Shown piece by piece: positions 60,576 to 64,000 of a DNA stretch of 64,000 nt (positions are counted from its first letter, which is position 1; each line of letters starts with the position of its first letter). The position numbers and the translations under genes are program-made. The notes under the pieces were generated by a model that was not told where the DNA came from, did no database searches, and was given only the letters and a program-made list of their open reading frames with translations. The stretch is from Nitrospira sp. CR1.1 (GTDB lineage Bacteria > Nitrospirota > Nitrospiria > Nitrospirales > Nitrospiraceae). The stretch is taken from the NCBI GenBank assembly GCA_014055465.1, contig WIAF01000006.1, positions 124,001 to 188,000 of the forward strand, in the 5' to 3' direction.

Positions 60576-60783
60576 CCAGGCTGCGGAAAAACTCGTTTTT
60601 TTTTGCACGCTACGCCGCGATCAGCTCACGTGGCGTGTTGGTATCAGGATAGTAGCCAGGATGCGCAACAAGGCCATCCAGCAAGGCCGCAGCGAGTGAA
60701 GCGGCGAATCGTACTCGTGTCGTACGTTGAGCCGCTGAACGAGGCGAGAACGCCGCTGGTGGACGTTTTCCGCATCCTGCTAA
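60569..60783 (+). repeat. Dispersed hairpin repeat, copy 2 (right flank of the eCIS locus)
   Basis: Nearly identical to copy 1 in the same orientation across the full ~210 bp, including the upstream GCTGCGGAAAAACTC part and the CACGC/GCGTG sub-hairpin. Differences are a longer T-run, a few substitutions and TAAG at the right edge. The left edge overlaps the end of the decayed exported-protein gene. Confidence 0.9.
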
Positions 60784-61068
60784 GCAGCCCACCACCGGCA
60801 GCAATAGATTCGTCATCTTCCGACTGCCCGCAACCGAATACCTGTATTGTCCCCTGCGCACTCAAGGAACCCCTTGCCTGATCGCTCCGGTTATGGGATA
60901 AGCGCGGCGATCAACTTTTGTCTTTCATCAATCGTGAGTCGTCGTTCCTCGGTGAATCGGGATCGATTTACAGGCTACGCGTGAGAACGACGAATCACCG
61001 AGCCTTGATCGGGACATCGTCGCACAATCAGGTGCCGGCAGGCGGCACGACATCAGCAGGAGCCCATC

Positions 61069-64000
61069 ATGGCGAAAATGAAATCGGGCACGGTCAGCTG
61101 GGAGACATCAGGGGAATGGGACGTTCGCACGGCGGAACCGGCTCGCGGCGGACGACGAAGAGCAACCGAGGCGCCGGATCCGTTTTTGGCAAATCTCACT
61201 GCGACAAAACGCTGGCAGATCGAGCAGACTCTCACCGCCACGCCCAAGGCCAGGCGCGGCGACGCAGCGCCGACTCCTCTCACCTTGGATGTCGAAGGTG
61301 GCACCGACGATAGTTACGTGGTGATGACGCGGTATGCCTCGGGCGCGATCCGGTTTCACATTCCCAGCGAACCGGCTCGTCGCGGAAAGCGCAGGGGGAC
61401 ACGCACGGTCTATCGGTTTTCGATCCCGGTTCCAGCCGCACCGGTGCCGGAAGCGGGAGGACGCCGTGGCTTCATCAGCGCCGCCATCAAAACCGTGGTG
61501 CTCAAAGTGGCCGGCAAGATTGCCGACTATACCCTCGCCAAACTCGCCCTGCTCTGGGAGACCAGCACCTGGAAGATGAAGGGTCGACGGGAAGGATGGC
61601 TTGCGGTCACCCCCGAAGGACTCGGCAGCAACAACGTCCTGCCTGCGGCTGATCTGCAGACCCTGAGTAGCACCGGACGCAATCTCCTGTTCATCCACGG
61701 GACGTTTTCAAGTACGACCGCCGCTTTCAAGGAATTGGCCAAGACGCGCGGCAGCAACGGCAGGACGTTCTTCGAGGAACTGCAGGAAGCCTACGGAAAC
61801 CGCATCTATGGGTTTGATCACTTCACCCTCAGCCGCACGCCGGAAGAAAACGTGCGCATGTTGCTCGACGCCCTGCCCGATCGCACCACCACCTTCGACG
61901 TGATCACCCATTCACGCGGCGGCTTGGTCCTTCGACATCTGGTTGAACGCCGCGAGCGGTTCGGGACGCTGGCCAGTCGCTTCGCCGTCGGTCGCGCTGT
62001 GCTGGTCGCCAGTCCGAACGGGGGAACCCCCCTCGCTTCACCGGACCATGTGACGCAATACACCAATTGGCTCTCCAACGTGATGGAGCTCTTCCCTGAG
62101 AATCCCTTCACAACCGGCGTGGAATTCGTAAGCGAGGCGTTGTCCTGGATCGCGCGACGGTTGGTCGGCAGCCTCCCGGGCCTGGCCTCGATGGATAACA
62201 ATGGCGAGATCATCCGGGGATTACAGGCGGCACCGAGCCCGCCCGGTCAGGCCTATTCCGCCCTCGTCGCGAATTTCGAACCGGATGCCGGGTTGCTTCA
62301 ACGCATCATCGATACGGGCGCGGATTTGTTTTTTCCGACGGCGAATGACCTCGTCGTCCCGACCGAAGGCGGCTGGCGTGTGGATCCGGGAACCGGAACG
62401 GCCGCAATTCCGGGAGCCCGTGTCGGCTGTTTCGGCTTGGGCGGGAATCTTGTGCAGCAAACGCCCGTGAACCATGTGAACTTCTTTCAGGATCCCGGCA
62501 CAGTAGACTTTCTCGTCCGAGCCTTACGCGGACAGCCACAGCCCTCCACGCCCATCGACATCGAGCATGACCTGCCGTCGGGCAGACGTCGAGGTGTCGC
62601 TCGAATGGAATCACCTTCGCCCGCTGTGGCCGCCAAACCACGCCAGGAACCGACCGCAACACAACCGGCGCTCCCCCCTCAACGCGTCGCCGCACCCGTC
62701 ACTTCGCTTGCGCCCTCGCCGGAGCCGGACGACGTGTTCCACATTGCGCTCATCGCTCCCCAGCAGGGAGCCGACGTCGCACAACTCATTGCCACGTTTC
62801 GCAACGCCCGGGTCATGGAACATCTGCACACGGGAGGCGAGCGAAGAAGCACTGGAACGCCCCGTCGAAACACCACGGATCACGGACCGACCCAGTGGGA
62901 CCGGATCAAGGCAGGCCAGGCTCATATTCAAGGCTACATCAACGGGGACCCTGCCTACCCGCAGCTTCCGAATGAAGCCGAGCTGCAACAGATGGGTGCT
63001 GCACTCTTCGCCGCGCTGTTTCCCGGACAAGTTCGCCGGCTCTATGATGCGGCCCGGGCGGAACAGGTCAGCCAGCGACTGAACCTGATCTTCACCTCGG
63101 ACATCGGGTGGATCGCCGACCAGTCGTGGGAGTTCATTTACGACCCCGATCGCAGAAATTTTCTTGCACTGGAGGAAGTCAATTTTACGCGCAACGTGCT
63201 CACGGCCATTCCGGCTGAACGCATACCGGCTCGCCCCACCATGCGCATCCTCGTCGTGGTCGCCCAACCGCTGGGACTCGGCACCCTCTCGGTGGAGGAA
63301 GAAGCCGACGTGATTCGGAGCGGATTCCGCCGTCTCCTCGACGCAGGGCTGGCCGAGGTCGAGTTGCTGCTCGACGCCACTCCGGAGCTATTGCATCGCA
63401 CCCTGGAATCAACGGCCGCCCCGATCGACGTGATCCACTTTATCGGCCATGGGGAATACAACCAGCAGACCGATTGCGGGTATGTGATCTTCGAGAATCA
63501 AGACGGCGGCGAGCAGCGTTTGGATTCATCCACGCTGCGCCAGATCGTCTGCCGCCGGGGCATTCGTCTTGTCTGTCTGAATGCTTGCGAAACCGGCCGT
63601 GGCGGCCGACAGGATTTCAGTCGCGGCGTGGCCCAGGCCCTCATTGCCGGCGGCGTGCCGGCCGTGGTCGCCAATCAGTACCCAGTGCTGGATGTCTCCG
63701 CCACCGCCTTCTCCCGCCACTTCTACTGGGCCCTGGCGATGGGACACAGCATCGGCGATGCCGCCCGTGAGGCGCGGGTGTCGGTGAATTACTCGATCTC
63801 CGGAGAAGCGATCGACTGGGCCGTCCCCGTGGTCTTTGCCCGTAACCCTGCACAACGTCTCTGCCTGCCAAGGACGGCGGCCGACTACGAGCGGACGAGA
63901 AGCGCGGCCGTACGCCAGCGGCGGCGCGCGATGGAAGATCGAACCAAAATCGGAATGTGGAACGCGCATCGCATGATTCCCCACTTGCCGGAAATCTGCG
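61069..64000 (+). CDS. Lipase-like alpha/beta-hydrolase fused to a CHAT protease (runs off window)
   Basis: At least 977 residues; the C-terminus is beyond the window. The N-terminal ~200 residues are of unknown fold. An alpha/beta-hydrolase domain follows: NLLFIHGTFSSTTAAFKEL, then DVITHSRGGLVLRHLVE with the nucleophile Ser 282. After a Pro-rich linker, a C-terminal CHAT domain (~740-960) has IDVIHFIGHGEYN (His 794) and VCLNACETGRGG (Cys 840), the caspase-like dyad. VPAVVANQYPVLDVSATAFSRHFYWALAMG is a typical CHAT segment. CHAT proteases with such partner domains are associated with defence and stress signalling. No link to the eCIS is shown except nearness. Confidence 0.85.
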   Translation, partial: MAKMKSGTVSWETSGEWDVRTAEPARGGRRRATEAPDPFLANLTATKRWQIEQTLTATPKARRGDAAPTPLTLDVEGGTDDSYVVMTRYASGAIRFHIPSEPARRGKRRGTRTVYRFSIPVPAAPVPEAGGRRGFISAAIKTVVLKVAGKIADYTLAKLALLWETSTWKMKGRREGWLAVTPEGLGSNNVLPAADLQTLSSTGRNLLFIHGTFSSTTAAFKELAKTRGSNGRTFFEELQEAYGNRIYGFDHFTLSRTPEENVRMLLDALPDRTTTFDVITHSRGGLVLRHLVERRERFGTLASRFAVGRAVLVASPNGGTPLASPDHVTQYTNWLSNVMELFPENPFTTGVEFVSEALSWIARRLVGSLPGLASMDNNGEIIRGLQAAPSPPGQAYSALVANFEPDAGLLQRIIDTGADLFFPTANDLVVPTEGGWRVDPGTGTAAIPGARVGCFGLGGNLVQQTPVNHVNFFQDPGTVDFLVRALRGQPQPSTPIDIEHDLPSGRRRGVARMESPSPAVAAKPRQEPTATQPALPPQRVAAPVTSLAPSPEPDDVFHIALIAPQQGADVAQLIATFRNARVMEHLHTGGERRSTGTPRRNTTDHGPTQWDRIKAGQAHIQGYINGDPAYPQLPNEAELQQMGAALFAALFPGQVRRLYDAARAEQVSQRLNLIFTSDIGWIADQSWEFIYDPDRRNFLALEEVNFTRNVLTAIPAERIPARPTMRILVVVAQPLGLGTLSVEEEADVIRSGFRRLLDAGLAEVELLLDATPELLHRTLESTAAPIDVIHFIGHGEYNQQTDCGYVIFENQDGGEQRLDSSTLRQIVCRRGIRLVCLNACETGRGGRQDFSRGVAQALIAGGVPAVVANQYPVLDVSATAFSRHFYWALAMGHSIGDAAREARVSVNYSISGEAIDWAVPVVFARNPAQRLCLPRTAADYERTRSAAVRQRRRAMEDRTKIGMWNAHRMIPHLPEIC

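Noticed and set aside
1-64000. CRISPR arrays, rRNA, tRNA and insertion sequences
   Set aside because: None was recognised. The only repeats are the hairpin element and the 7-mer tandem, and no transposase motif was seen.

Overview
The window looks like a chromosome segment from a GC-rich Gram-negative bacterium, most plausibly a Nitrospira-type member of Nitrospirota. That is an inference from gene content, from lipoprotein and periplasmic proteins, and from a dispersed 125-bp hairpin repeat. No rRNA or tRNA gene was recognised, so the taxonomy is not proven.

Region 1 (1-25 kb) is ordinary chromosome made of small, mostly single-gene units. It starts with an RND efflux pair (permease cut by the window edge) and an SDR protein without the usual catalytic serine. 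A pirin gene and a divergent HxlR regulator share a promoter/operator. Next come an ETHE1-like persulfide dioxygenase, an exported Cam-type gamma carbonic anhydrase, threonine ammonia-lyase with a possible leader/terminator, pyruvate kinase, a PAS histidine kinase, an AraC regulator opposite a methyltransferase/AhpD pair, an exported rhodanese, and several small proteins of unknown function.

Region 2 (25.5-57.6 kb) is one long minus-strand contractile injection system (eCIS) locus related to Afp/PVC particles. In transcription order it encodes a small winged-helix-like protein, sheath, tube, a gp51-like zinc protein, a disordered protein, a DUF4255 cap protein, an AAA+ ATPase and a small conserved protein. 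Next are a DUF4157 protein with annexin-like repeats and a lethal-factor-like protease, two accessory proteins, and a DUF4157 protein with an L,D-transpeptidase-like end. Then come the CIS-tube/LysM/hub/spike/PAAR module, gp25, two J-type baseplate proteins, a gpI-like protein, a large beta-helix protein, a small coiled coil, and a third DUF4157 protein with a JAMM-like end. Eleven adjacent gene pairs in the locus overlap by exactly 4 nt. At its head sit a clear sigma-54 promoter and two copies of an 18-bp dyad. A sigma-54 activator gene with a degenerate receiver domain lies just upstream, so the particle is probably switched on by that activator.

Region 3 (57.6-64 kb) holds a long gene-poor gap, a membrane acyltransferase, a decaying exported-protein pseudogene and a large lipase-CHAT protease fusion that runs off the window. 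Two near-identical repeats of about 210 bp in direct orientation (25.06 and 60.57 kb) bracket the eCIS locus. A third, diverged copy lies inside it and carries compensatory stem changes.
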